Assembly: GCA_019914995.1 (NCBI GenBank)
Contig: CM034130.1
Span: 7,068,001 to 7,132,000 of the forward strand
Length of the DNA: 64,000 nucleotides
Source of the DNA: Acanthochlamys bracteata
Taxonomy: Eukaryota > Streptophyta > Magnoliopsida > Pandanales > Velloziaceae
Direction: 5' to 3'
The notes beneath the pieces are model-generated. The model was not told the DNA's origin. It worked only from the letters and a program-made list of their open reading frames with translations, and did not search any database. Positions 50,051-60,230 of the stretch are shown in pieces (position 1 is the first letter of the stretch; each line of letters opens with the position of its first letter). The position numbers were made by a program, and so were the translations under genes.

Positions 50051-52052
50051 TATGGAAAGAAAAATTTGGAAATGTTAAAGCTTATGTTAGTACAGAATTA
50101 ATAATAAGAAGCTGGGTTCATTCAATCACTTCTAAGTTAAGGGAATGATGAACACCATTGCTTCCACTCCACTAAGCAATAGAAATCTTCTTTTTAGGAA
50201 CAAGTTTTTCAAAAACAAAAGAAAAAGCTTTTATTCAATTCAATTCTATTTCTATAATGCACAAGCTTTTGGAGTGCTCGTGGGTTCTTGAAATATGAAC
50301 TGGAAAGAAAACAAAGAAGAAGAATGAAGAAGGGGATGTTGGTCTTTTAAGATCATGTATCTCATTGATCAAAGTGATTAATATTTTCTAAAACGTTTTA
50401 ATTCTCCAATACTTGAAGACATTATTCTATTTCTTCGAAAACAATATATAAATAAATAAAATCCCCTCGTCGTACTCGACTAATTTATCTTACTTTGAAT
50501 GTACTTGCTTGATTATGCAAGTTTCAAAAGCCTTCGGCGATCTTTTCCATTTTTGAATTTTGATACTAGAACTTTTTTCTTGGAAAGCAACTTTTATTTT
50601 GCTTGCTACTTTTTTCCCCACCTTATTTGTTAGCGTAGATTTGATGAGGAAAAAAAACATTTTTATGATATGAGGAAAAAATATATATATATATAGTAAA
50701 TGGAGTTTGATGAATAAAACATTTGCACGTTTAGGGATTCTTCAATGTTTGCAAATGGTTGCATGCACTTGCATACCATGTTGTAGCCAGTTATTATTGT
50801 TGAACTATTTTTATGATAGTTTCTGCATGGAAGTAGATCCTTGGTCCATTTGGTTTTAACCAATTTTGCAGTACTGATGAATTATTGATAGCTAATTCCT
50901 GAAAAAATTCAAAACAAGGGCAAGCATAAACGGAACGTAGCCAAAACCTCATCACTCTATTACAATTCATGAACATGACCATCAATACATTTATTATGGT
51001 TACCATTATTAAGTTAGCTACATTTGACCCAATTCCTTTCTATAATAATAACAAATATCAATCAAAAGTAAATTATTAAAGTAAAAAAACTAAAAAAGAA
51101 AGAACACATATTTGAGTGCTTTCTAATAACACCATTAATCATAAAAACCAACCAACCAAACCATGGCAGTTGAATGAAAGAATGAAGAGAAAAGAAAAAA
51201 GTTGCTAGGTCACAACAAAAGCTAAAAATATGAATCATCTTCAAATGGAAAATGATTGTTGTGGATTTTCATTCATTACATAAAAGATTAGATTACAGAG
51301 AGAGAGAGAGAGAAACTTTGCTGAAGAAAAAGAAAAAAAGAAGCTAGCACGCTTTGGGAGAAATTAATCATAAGTCATACGATCGAAGGCGAACTTTAGA
51401 AGTCAAATAAAGGGCGACTTAAATATTAATTGTGGTGATGATCTATTAACTACTGCTGCTGCTAATACATATGGATTTTTCTCAATAACTTAGCTCATCC
51501 TTATATGCCCATTTCTTTCAGGAAAATTCTTGCGTAACGATAAACAAATGCCATTAAGATTGGCTTGAGTTCTTCGTTTGAAAAGATATTACCTGAAATG
51601 AAGTTATAGTTATGCGAGTTCAATTTAAGTAAAGATGTAGATGGTATATTATAGATTTCACAGTAGCGCCAACAAACAAGCATCTAAAAATAAAACTTAT
51701 ATATTCAGGCCAAGAAATAAGCTTACAAGTCAGAAATAAATCTATAAGAATTCAATATGTCAGGAATAAAAGGCTGAACCTATTATCCATGTATGAAACG
51801 TAGGAAATGAATTTTTATATATACATGAAAAATCTCTTGTTAAGGATCTAGAACTTATTTCTTTTTTGCATCTTAACTTATTTTAGTTTCCTTTTATTAC
51901 AAACTGATGTTAACGATTATATTATCCCGACTATCAACTCTAATGAAAATACTCTCTATTATTCTATTTTCTTCATGCTGTCAGAAATCAATATATCTGC
52001 AAGTTTTTAACCAAAGATTGTCTTTTTGGTTTAAGGCGTCTGCATATGGAAA
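50051..52052. other. AT-rich spacer with no supported gene
   Basis: Only short frames without recognisable features. A (GA)n tract sits at about 51297-51314. Nothing else is supported. Confidence 0.35.
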
Positions 52053-52125
52053 GCGCCCATGGCCTAATGGATAAGGCGTCTGACTTCTAATCAGGCGATT
52101 GTGGGTTCGAGTCCCACTGGGCGTG
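52053..52125 (+). tRNA. tRNA-Arg (anticodon TCT)
   Basis: A 73-nt cloverleaf. The acceptor stem pairs GCGCCCA with TGGGCGT, with a G-U pair at the end, and the discriminator is G. The D arm lies in TGGCCTAATGGATAAGGCG. The anticodon stem TCTGA/TCAGG encloses the loop CTTCTAA with anticodon TCT. The T arm is GTGGGTTCGAGTCCCAC with the invariant GGTTCGA. There is no intron and no encoded CCA, as expected for a nuclear gene. It decodes AGA arginine codons. The 11-mer TAAGGCGTCTG of its D arm is repeated just upstream at 52032-52042. No run of four T is present in the first 15 bases after the gene. Confidence 0.97.
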
Positions 52126-54235
52126 AGGAATATTTGTATTCTAAATCAATTTTAATTATTCTTTTTCTTTGATTGTGCTTTCACTGTTCACTTTGACATA
52201 AACAAAGAATGTTATACTCCATATATATGCGGCGTCCCTCCCAGATTGAATGTAAGTACTCAATAATGAATTATAACAAACAAAAGGACCTATGCTCTTA
52301 GTTACATTTAACAATGACTTTGTTGGAAGGAACAAGTTGACAATCCAGAATTGTACACTTCGTATTTCGGCATTCACTGGAAGTAGAAAGGATGAAAATA
52401 TAACTGCATAAAATACATCAACACCATAATTTGCTGCTACTGATTTCCAACTTGCTTTCGGATCCCTAAAGTGTCTCATATGCTCAGCCACTGGATGAAC
52501 AAATCAGATGTACGATGTTGACGCAGTTTTTGTAGCACAATAATTTCTTCGGTTGCTCTTATCTTCTATTTCTGCAAATAAATATTTGCTATCAGATTCA
52601 AATTAAGAACGAAGAAGGTATTCAGTATCCTTATCTTTTATAAAGGTTTAAAAAAAGAGAGACATTCCAGATGAGATGAATGTTCTATAATATTGCTTAA
52701 CTTTAAGATGAACTAATTAGCAATGGCAGCACTGCCAGCCTTAGAACATAATGCCACCATGATTCTTCATTAACTCAATATAAGTAAGACTCAATGGTTG
52801 GTTACAGGAGCATGAGTAAAACGAAGGGGAGGAGATGCCATTAAAAAGGTTGCTTCTGCTTCAGCATTAATATCTATATCTTAGCTGCAGATTTCACTGC
52901 TGACATCAAACAGCTACAAAAATTTATTCAGAACAAAAAGGGGCAAGACAGAGGAGCTTACAATTAGAAATAACTCATTAAAAATTCCATCAAGAAAGAA
53001 GGTTGAACAAACAGAAGCGCAAAACAATAATTGTAATAGGTTAGATTTAGCATAAATCTACCTCTTCAAAACTTTTGGATAGTTTACACAGTGATCAAAG
53101 AAGTAACTGCACAGCATTTCAAATCATTCTAGTTTAGCAACAGCAGCTCTATTCTACCAATCTAGATTTCGTTTACATAATGAGTTCATGTAGCGTTACC
53201 ACACTGTTTACTCCAAGTTCTAATCCAGCCTGCCTGCTTTTTGTTATTGCATACACCTATAACTATAAACAAGAAGCAAATGGCACCAGATTGTAATAGT
53301 AGTTGAAAGATTAATTCTAGCAGCCCCTATCTGATGGAACAACTAGGATACACCATAAACAAATACATGCTGCTAACGATAATACATTCAAAAGTACAAT
53401 CTAGCATAACCTTAGCTGTTCCAAGAATTGTGATATTCTATTAAGCTTAAAATGTAAAATACTTCACCGGCAGCTCTACTTCATCCATATTACCTAAAAT
53501 ACAAAAATATCTTCATTTGCAATCTTGCAAGGTTTTCCAAAAACTACAACTGCTAGTATTTGACTGTAAGACATTCCATAATCCACAGTTAATTCCATGA
53601 TTCTGATAAAGGAAAACCATTATGGGGGACAACCAGACGCTAATCTACATGGTTGTAACACAAGCTTTGAGAGTTAATTGCTTTTTCTCATGGCTTAAAA
53701 TGTTAGACGGGAGGGAAATCTTGACAAAGTTTTACTTTCAAAAAACCAAGCAGGAAACAAGCTAATCCTGAAAGCAAAACTGCTTTTTATATTGACACTA
53801 ACAATACATGGTGATTGTGAATAATACAAAGGAGCAAGATTCTACTCTCCTTGAAGAGTACAATTTGAGTGTCACCAAAATCCATTCTGCACACCTAATG
53901 ACTGAAGATCTATATCAACTTTTAAGAATACATACTACCTAATGAATAAGAGCTACCCTTGCATCTTTACCATCCTTCAGTAGTAACATACATATACGTA
54001 ACCCAAACATCTATATCAATTCTTTGATGGGAATGGCGACAATTTATCCCTTCGCAGCAACAACTACGTTACTAAAAGTATCACCATACTTTGCAGGAAT
54101 TTAACCGCAACAAACAAAATCCTAGTTCAAACCTTCCTTCCACCAATTCCAGGCACCATGACAGAAGAGAAGTATCACAGCAATCTGAAAATCAGAAAGC
54201 AATCAAAACCTAACAACCAGTAGAGAGATATCCAC
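52126..54235. other. spacer; possible 3' exons of the minus-strand small gene
   Basis: A minus-strand frame at 52156-52491 (MRHFRDPKASWKSVAANYGV..) is preceded by acceptor-like TTGTTCATCCAG. It might be a real exon, but I could not join it in frame to the gene at 54236-54625. Otherwise only AT-rich sequence. Confidence 0.25.
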
Positions 54236-54625
54236 CTTGCAGCAGCTGTTGAATTATAGAACCGAGCGAGGCGGCCGCGTGTTGGCGGCTTGGGCTTGAC
54301 AGGTTTCTTCCTGAGACCAAATATCTCCTGCACTAAAGGGACATGAACAAGAACCGCTTTCCACGCCACCCACCAGCCTGAATTATCATGAGAAAACTAT
54401 AAAATGAACTAAATTCATCATCGATTTCTTCTTAATCAATTCATGAAACGAAATTGACATAAAAGAAGAAGAAGAAGAAAGAATTGGGATGAAATTGGAC
54501 TTACTGAAGAGTATTAACAAGAGAACGAAAGAAAAAGCAAGGAAAGGGCGAAGAAAGAAGACCACTGCGAAATCCCACCACCACAAACACCGGCCACGAT
54601 CGTCGGAGATGGTGACATCAGCCAT
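54236..54625 (-). CDS. small membrane protein of unknown function (two exons seen)
   Basis: Exons 54505-54625 and 54236-54377 on the minus strand join with matching phases. The product starts MADVTISDDRGRCLWWWDFA, then VVFFLRPFLAFSFVLLLILF is a strong membrane helix. It continues SWWVAWKAVLVHVPLVQEIF, GLRKKPVKPKPPTRGRLARF and YNSTAAA. It thus has one or two hydrophobic segments and a Lys/Pro/Arg-rich tail, which by the positive-inside rule is probably cytosolic. Both candidate acceptors near 52.5 kb give a stop within a few codons, so the protein is about 88-92 residues. Read straight through without splicing it ends at 54175. The upstream flank carries several GGGCC site II elements, supporting a real, broadly expressed gene. 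I do not recognise the family. Confidence 0.55.
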
Positions 54626-54727
54626 CTACCAAATAATTGTTTGTTTAATTATGTTTTGTTTACTTGATGGGATGATTATGATTTTGGTAAGAAGGCTCCG
54701 GAGGAGAAAGCATGCAAAACAAAAAGA

Positions 54728-54800
54728 GATGGGCCTTATTTGATGGAATTTTAGGCCCATCCAATAAAAGCTACTACCTGAAAAAAAAAAGGCCCATGCA
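54728..54800 (-). promoter_or_regulatory. site II (TGGGCC) cluster upstream of the small membrane-protein gene
   Basis: Three GGGCC/GGCCC motifs (ATGGGCC near 54729, AGGCCCAT near 54752 and 54790) lie about 100-175 bases upstream of the minus-strand ATG at 54625. This is the usual position for TCP-bound site II elements. Confidence 0.5.
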
Positions 54801-55927
54801 GGTCTGGAACCTGCCAGTCTGCCACCTGCACGTTGTTAGCACGACGCTTTAACAAGCTCAGCTAATGATCCGTTGTTATTTATGCACCTTGCATCAAAGT
54901 GAAGTTTTTAAAAAAATATTTTTAGAAAAGAGTTATTAAAAGTTTATAAATAAATATAAAAATTGAAAATAAATGAACAGTGCAATTAATAAAACAAATT
55001 ATCACATGAAATGGCTTCCATGATTCTAAAAGATAAAAAAGAGAGAACTAAATATAAAATTTTTTATTTAGAAAATTAAAATAATAATAATAAATTTTTA
55101 TAATGTAAGTTTAATATTTTTTAAATTATTAATAAATTTACAAAATATTTTAATTTTATCAAAAAACATACACTATATAAATATAATAAAAAGTGAAAAA
55201 AAATTCTCTTAACCGGTGCCTAAATTTTTATAGAAAAAAAGCTCCTTTCCTCTATCTCTCAAATCTCGCCTGAACTCTGAAATGAAGGACTGTTTAGTTA
55301 GGAAATGAACTGTGTAAATAAATTTAATAACATTATACTTGGAGAGAAATTTATTAACAATAAGTTTTTAAAATATAAAAAATATCCTCAAATTTAAATA
55401 ATAAAACATTTTAATAATATTGAAGCAAGTTCGAAATCTGATGGAGAACACGGGAACTAAGTGAAAAAATAAAAAAAATTTAATTTACAGAAAGTTTAAA
55501 ATTTTCTAGGTATAATTACATAATTATAATTTTATCTATATTTTTATATTTAAAAATTCTACAATAGTGTATAATTTTTTTAAGGTCAGAGAACTTTGGC
55601 TAACCTCATTGAAGTGATTTTATTTCAAAATTACTATTTTTTAATAAAATATTTATAGTAGTTTATTTTTTTACTTTAAAAAAAATTAAACTTGTTTATT
55701 AAAATTTTAAAATTATTTTTTATTTCAATTTTTTTAGTATAAACACTTTTTTTTGTGATTTTTTATTTTTATTTCATATTTTGTACTAAATTTTCTATAA
55801 TAATATAAAAAATTTTAAATACTGTTCATTCTAATTTTTTAGTGTTGTTTCCTGTCTGCTAGCTTGTTACATAAGTTTGCTTATGCGTGTGAGACAAGTT
55901 CCTAGCCTGCTACCTCAAATCCTATTA
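54801..55927. other. AT-rich spacer
   Basis: Almost entirely A/T-rich sequence with MITE-core-like blocks (for example 54900-55200 and 55640-55850) but no clear element ends. No gene is seen. Confidence 0.3.
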
Positions 55928-56155
55928 GGGTTTGTTTTAATTAGATCGAATTTTTATTTTTTTTTTAGATTTTGAGTTTAGCTATTTTATCGTATTTTAA
56001 TTATCACTTCGAACTATACTTTCATTTCATATCGAACTCTAATTTTTTTAAATTTTAACTTTAAATTTTACTTAACTTATTTCAAATGTTATTTTGAAGT
56101 CTGCTTCTACCGAACTATAATTTTATAAAATTCAGTTATGAATATTTAAAACATA
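55928..56155. mobile_element. MITE-like element, family B
   Basis: Preceded by TTA, it starts GGGTTTGTTTTAATT and ends near TTCAGTTATGAATATTTAAAAC. The interior ATTTTAATTATCACTTCGAAC resembles the internal block of the element at 37276-37461. The right boundary and target duplication are uncertain. Confidence 0.45.
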
Positions 56156-57429
56156 CAAATTTATAAAAATAATCGGACAAACATCAAAAGCAAACGACGT
56201 ACTACTTCAATATATTGTGTATTTGTGTGTTACAAAATAAATTACTTTTTCTTTACATAATACCATCATCTTGGCTCATAATATGTTATGAACTTTGCAT
56301 ACTGCAACTCTACAACCATCATTGTTCACCCGACTAAGTGCATATTTAGCTATGCTGATCAAAATGCTTCTTTATTTTTTAATAATTTTTGGAGAAATCT
56401 AAAACATTTTTATAAAATTTTGGAAAACATAAAATTGTAAGTTATAAAATTTTTATTTAGATCATTTTTATTTTGTAATAAAAAAACAAACTTATTCAAA
56501 AAATCTCAAAATAAATTTATTGAAATTTTTTTAGTTTTAGGCAACCTCAAACAATCCCTAAAAATTATTTTGGCCAATTATTATGAAAAGGTTGGATTAC
56601 CCAAATTATATATATGAGATATAGAGGCACTTCTCTTTGAAGACATTAAGAAAAACTTTTTTGCCAATTTTCGAACGGTGAGATTCAAAATTTGATGTCC
56701 AATGTCAGATATTAAAAATTATAAGTTAAAAATATATCGAAAAAATTTTAACTCATTCACATTATGGATTAGCCTCTATCCGAACACTTACTAAATATAG
56801 AGAAAAGAAAACAATATATTTAAAATTTTTATTATTTTAATCAAAATGGTCAGATATATATCGATTCATAATTCAATTTTACACAATTTTGTCAATCTGT
56901 TACTAACACAATTTTTTTTTTAACTATGAAAATTGAATTTAAAAATTAATCTGGTTATAACAAAATAGGAGTGCGTGAAAATATCTCTGTATATATATTT
57001 AAAATTGAAAGAACTCCACCTTTGTAACGGGCGGGGTTTTTCATCGAACGAAAAAGACCAGGTAAAAGTTCTTGAACTGTGTCGTTCAAAAGTGTTGAGT
57101 ACTTCCAGAAACAAACACGCGCATAAAAAACACACCAGAAAACAATTCAAAGTTCAAACACCTGTTATATTGCATAGCGTACACATTTGCCCAAAACCTA
57201 AATCCCAAAGAAGAGATTTTACTTCTGTTTCAGTTTTCGTATGGTTAAATAGAACCACGCATATACCATTTCATTTCATAGATACTGTTTTGCAAATCAT
57301 TGTTTTTGTCCGCATGGTCTTTAATTTAGTAAGTGAATAAAGCTGTTAATGGAATGCATTGGACTTCCATGCGTTCCATGAAAGTAGTGAAGTTTTGAAG
57401 CTTTAAATCTGCAACTGTATACAGGAATT

Positions 57430-57490
57430 CTTTACTATTCAACAGAATAGTAAAGGCCAAAAATAAAGAATAGTAAATCCTTTACTATTC
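57430..57490. repeat. cluster of perfect short inverted repeats
   Basis: CTTTACTATTC (57430-57440) and GAATAGTAAAG (57445-57455) form a perfect 11-bp palindrome with a 4-nt AACA loop. GAATAGTAAA (57468-57477) and TTTACTATTC (57481-57490) form a second with a 3-nt loop. The same 10-mer therefore occurs four times in alternating orientation. The flanking GGCCAAAAATAAAGAATA (57456-57473) recurs near 57582-57600. Confidence 0.85.
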
Positions 57491-57975
57491 AGCAGGTGCT
57501 CAGCTTATATATATTCAACAGAAACATTAATGGCAGTCTGTTGCGTTCGTGCGAGCAAGTTAAAACACACTAGCTCTAGCTGGCCAAAAATAAAGAATAA
57601 AAAACGCGTACGTGATGATTCGTTTTAATCTTTGCCGTACATTCTGCTACAGTCTTGAACATAATACAATTTGATTCATGCTTTTATTAACATAAGTTTA
57701 ATCAACACTTTTTTAGATTAAGAAAGAAAGAGGGAAATTGTTCATCAGCTTTTACCTGGGTCATTGATTGATTCCAAGGGTCATAATTGCCACCATGGTA
57801 TCAGTAGTTCACTACTTGTTTCTTCTTCCTGCATTTTATTAAACTCAGCAACAAAATTAAATCAACACCAACCAAGTATTACATTACATGACATTACGTT
57901 CATTAGATAGATAGCAGTAACTATCTTATCATTCTTTCTCTTTTCTTTTCTTCTTTTAAACTTTTGTTTCTATTT

Positions 57976-58170
57976 GGATGTGTTCTTTTACATTCAAAAA
58001 TTACTTTTTTTTAATTAAAAAATTACTTTTAATTCACTTTTTATTACAAAAAAAATATAAAAAATTACTTTTAATATATTTTTTATTACAAAAAAATACA
58101 TCATTTTTAATAATACTATTTTTAATAATTTATTTTTAAAAAACTCGCTTACAAAACCAAAAAACGCACC
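57976..58170. mobile_element. palindromic MITE-like element, family C
   Basis: Left cap GGATGTGTTCTTTTACATTC; right cap AAACCAAAAAACGCACC, reading GGTGCGTTTTTTGG on the other strand. The body carries repeated AATTACTTTTAAT units. It matches the element at 12434-12648 in cap and body. It lies about 370 bp upstream of the USP-like pseudogene. Confidence 0.55.
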
Positions 58171-58539
58171 TTTTGAAGAGAAAGGAACAGCAACCTCATT
58201 ATGATGAATCATTCTATGATCATGGAACTGAAACTTTAATCAGAATCTTAGATTACTATAATACGATCATTAATTAATCGATAAGATTGTATAATAATTG
58301 ATACTATGAATCTTATCCTAGCTTTTTCAGTTAACTCTGCCTCGTGACTGATCTGTTTCTCTTTTCCAGCTCTTCATCATCTTCAAATTCAATCCCATAC
58401 TCTTCGCTCTGTTTTACGTACCAAGTTTCTTGTATCTGAGTGAGGAAAGAAATTACGGAACATGGGTGGGAATAGTGTTAGTGGTGGATGAAAGAGATGG
58501 AGAATAACCAGAGCAGCAGGAGGTGATCAATGGGAAGAA

Positions 58540-58985
58540 ATGGATCAGAGGCTGAAGAAGAGTTCTACGGCATCAGCAACAGCGAAGAAACGAGTGATGG
58601 TTCTAATGGACGGTATTGGGAGAGAAAAGCATGCCATGTTTTGGGCTTTAGCTCATGTTGCAGGGAAGCGTGATCTCGTTACGCTTCTATACGGTCCGCC
58701 GCCACGACCGACACCAAAGAGAGATGAAGAAGAATTGATGCTTGCTAGATCTCTAGCTTTGCTTTATGTAAAGCTTGCAAGCCTGATGTTTCAAAGCTTG
58801 CCAATAACTGCTTTATTTGCAGTATTAAGAAGAAGAACTGTGAATGAGCAAATGTTTTGTAGAGGAATGCATCGAGGATGCAAACTGTTTGACTTTTGCC
58901 GTTAGAAAACAGTCCTACTGTTGATGGGTATCTTATCAGCACTGTATATATGGCAGAAGAACTTCTGGTTAATAGTGTAAAATTT
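58540..58985 (+). pseudogene. universal stress protein-like (adenine nucleotide alpha hydrolase fold) pseudogene
   Basis: The frame from ATG 58540 reads KKRVMVLMDGIGREKHAMFW, then ALAHVAGKRDLVTLLYGPPP, the first strand and helix of a plant USP-like protein. After LMLARSL the frame drifts: a shifted frame gives LCKACKPD (58765-58795). The middle of the domain, including the usual nucleotide-binding glycine motif, is missing. The C-terminal block then appears in a second frame as CFVEECIEDANCLTFAVRKQ (58853-58912) followed by a TGA. A third frame gives GYLIST and then WQKNFWLI (58928-58970). So there are at least three shifts, one stop and an internal deletion. The intact relatives are about 240 residues. 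No function is expected from the remaining 121-codon frame. Confidence 0.82.
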
Positions 58986-59219
58986 TGTTGTTTTAATAAT
59001 AACGCAACTGATGATCTAATTATATGCGTGATGTTTTATTGTAAAAACCTTATCGGACCCTAAATTTATCTCAACTAATGTTTCATTCATCATATGTTTC
59101 TCGAGATATTATAGGTTTTCTTCATAAATTTTTTAAGTTGGCAAATATGTATATCTTATGGTTTATTAAAGTATGTTCTATGGGAATGTAAATTTTGCAT
59201 ATGTTTGAGAGTTTATGGG

Positions 59220-59461
59220 GATGTCGGGAGTGCTTATTAAAAAATAGCTTTTTAAAAAATAAAAAATATTTTAGAAATTTTTAAAAAATAAATTCTATTT
59301 ATTTTACTAAAAAATAATAAAATAATTAATAAAAAAATTTTATGACTTAGATTTTTTTTGTATTATTAAACTTTTTTAAAATTTTTATAAAATATTTTAA
59401 AAATTTTATTGAAAAACGTAAAATAAAAAGTCGGGTAAGAAAAGTTCTCCTAAACGTGTCC
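59220..59461. mobile_element. MITE-like element, family A
   Basis: Left end ATGTCGGGAGTGCTTATT and right end TCTCCTAAACGTGTCC, followed by TAA. The core has the AAAAAATAATAAAATAATTAATAAA and TTTTTAAAATTTTTATAAA blocks of this group. The right flank TAA is clear; the left is TTA, so the duplication is imperfect. Confidence 0.5.
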
Positions 59462-59581
59462 TAAATAAACCTTTCAGAAAAACCATATTTGTTTATTACT
59501 AATTCTGTGATATGTTTTAAAATTGTAAATCAAGGTTGACATAGGAAACATATTTCATTATTTCATTTTTATTGATCTCGG

Positions 59582-59645
59582 TGGGCCTCTCCGTCCAATA
59601 GTCAACACAAATGGGCTGGGCCCTTCCAAATCTTGAAGCCCTAAG
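59582..59645. promoter_or_regulatory. promoter-like cluster with no visible gene (site II plus telo-box-like motif)
   Basis: GGTGGGCCTCTCC, ATGGGCTGGGCCC and GAAGCCCTAAGC lie within 65 bases. Site II together with a telo-box-like GCCCTAA is the usual promoter grammar of plant ribosomal and translation genes. No open frame follows within 1 kb on either strand; the region right of it is transposon sequence. Confidence 0.4.
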
Positions 59646-59822
59646 CTTTTGGTTTTTAACAAAACTATGCATTACATTAGCAAATTTTACTTAAAATTGG
59701 TTCCTCTAATTATTTCTCTTATTCCGATATTAATTTCACTGATCCAATTTTGTTATTTAATTGAAGAAAACCTAATTTTCAAAATTTTACCATATGTGTA
59801 CGGATAATTTTATTTACTGTTG

Positions 59823-60195
59823 AGGTGTAAAAATAGGTCGGGCCAAACGGGCCGGCCTACGGCCCGATCAGTTGGCCTGCTTCAATGGGCAAGACGGGCC
59901 GACTATGTTGGCCCGCCGGTGCGTTCGGGTATTAATTCATATTGACCGGTCATTATTGATAGTTGATCTAGTCAACATTGACCGTTGACTAGATCAAATT
60001 TAATAAAAAATTTTTATATTATTACAAAATAAATTTTAAAAATAAAAATATCTATTTTTATTTTTTATCTTAAAAATAATTTTTTTATTCTCTTTTTAAT
60101 ATAAAATAAAAATATAATTCGAATAAATAAAATGGTAAGTAGGTCATGAGAAATAAAATCGAATCGACCGTCCTAAGACGCGCGCTTTTGCACCT
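59823..60195. mobile_element. hAT-like MITE, 373 bp
   Basis: Left end AGGTGTAAAAATAGGTCGGG and, on the opposite strand, right end AGGTGCAAAAGCGCGCGTC. Sub-terminal GGCC/CGGGCC-rich blocks (GGGCCAAACGGGCCGGCC) give high local GC. A 15-bp near-repeat GGTCAATGTTGAC/GTTGACTAGATCAA-type palindrome lies at 59943-59999. The termini resemble the element at 2777-3324, but the target duplication is degraded. It abuts the Harbinger-like element that starts at 60231. Confidence 0.55.
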
Positions 60196-60230
60196 ATAGT
60201 TTGCCGATATGACTGCAGTTAACTTGATTA

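Noticed and set aside
52156..52491. Minus-strand frame MRHFRDPKASWKSVAANYGV.. as a real exon
   Set aside because: Composition is exon-like and an acceptor is near, but no phase-compatible join to the gene at 54236-54625 was found and the family is unknown.
58015..58212. Minus-strand open frame of 65 residues
   Set aside because: Translated MITE sequence (family C element) with repeated Phe/Lys/Val codons.
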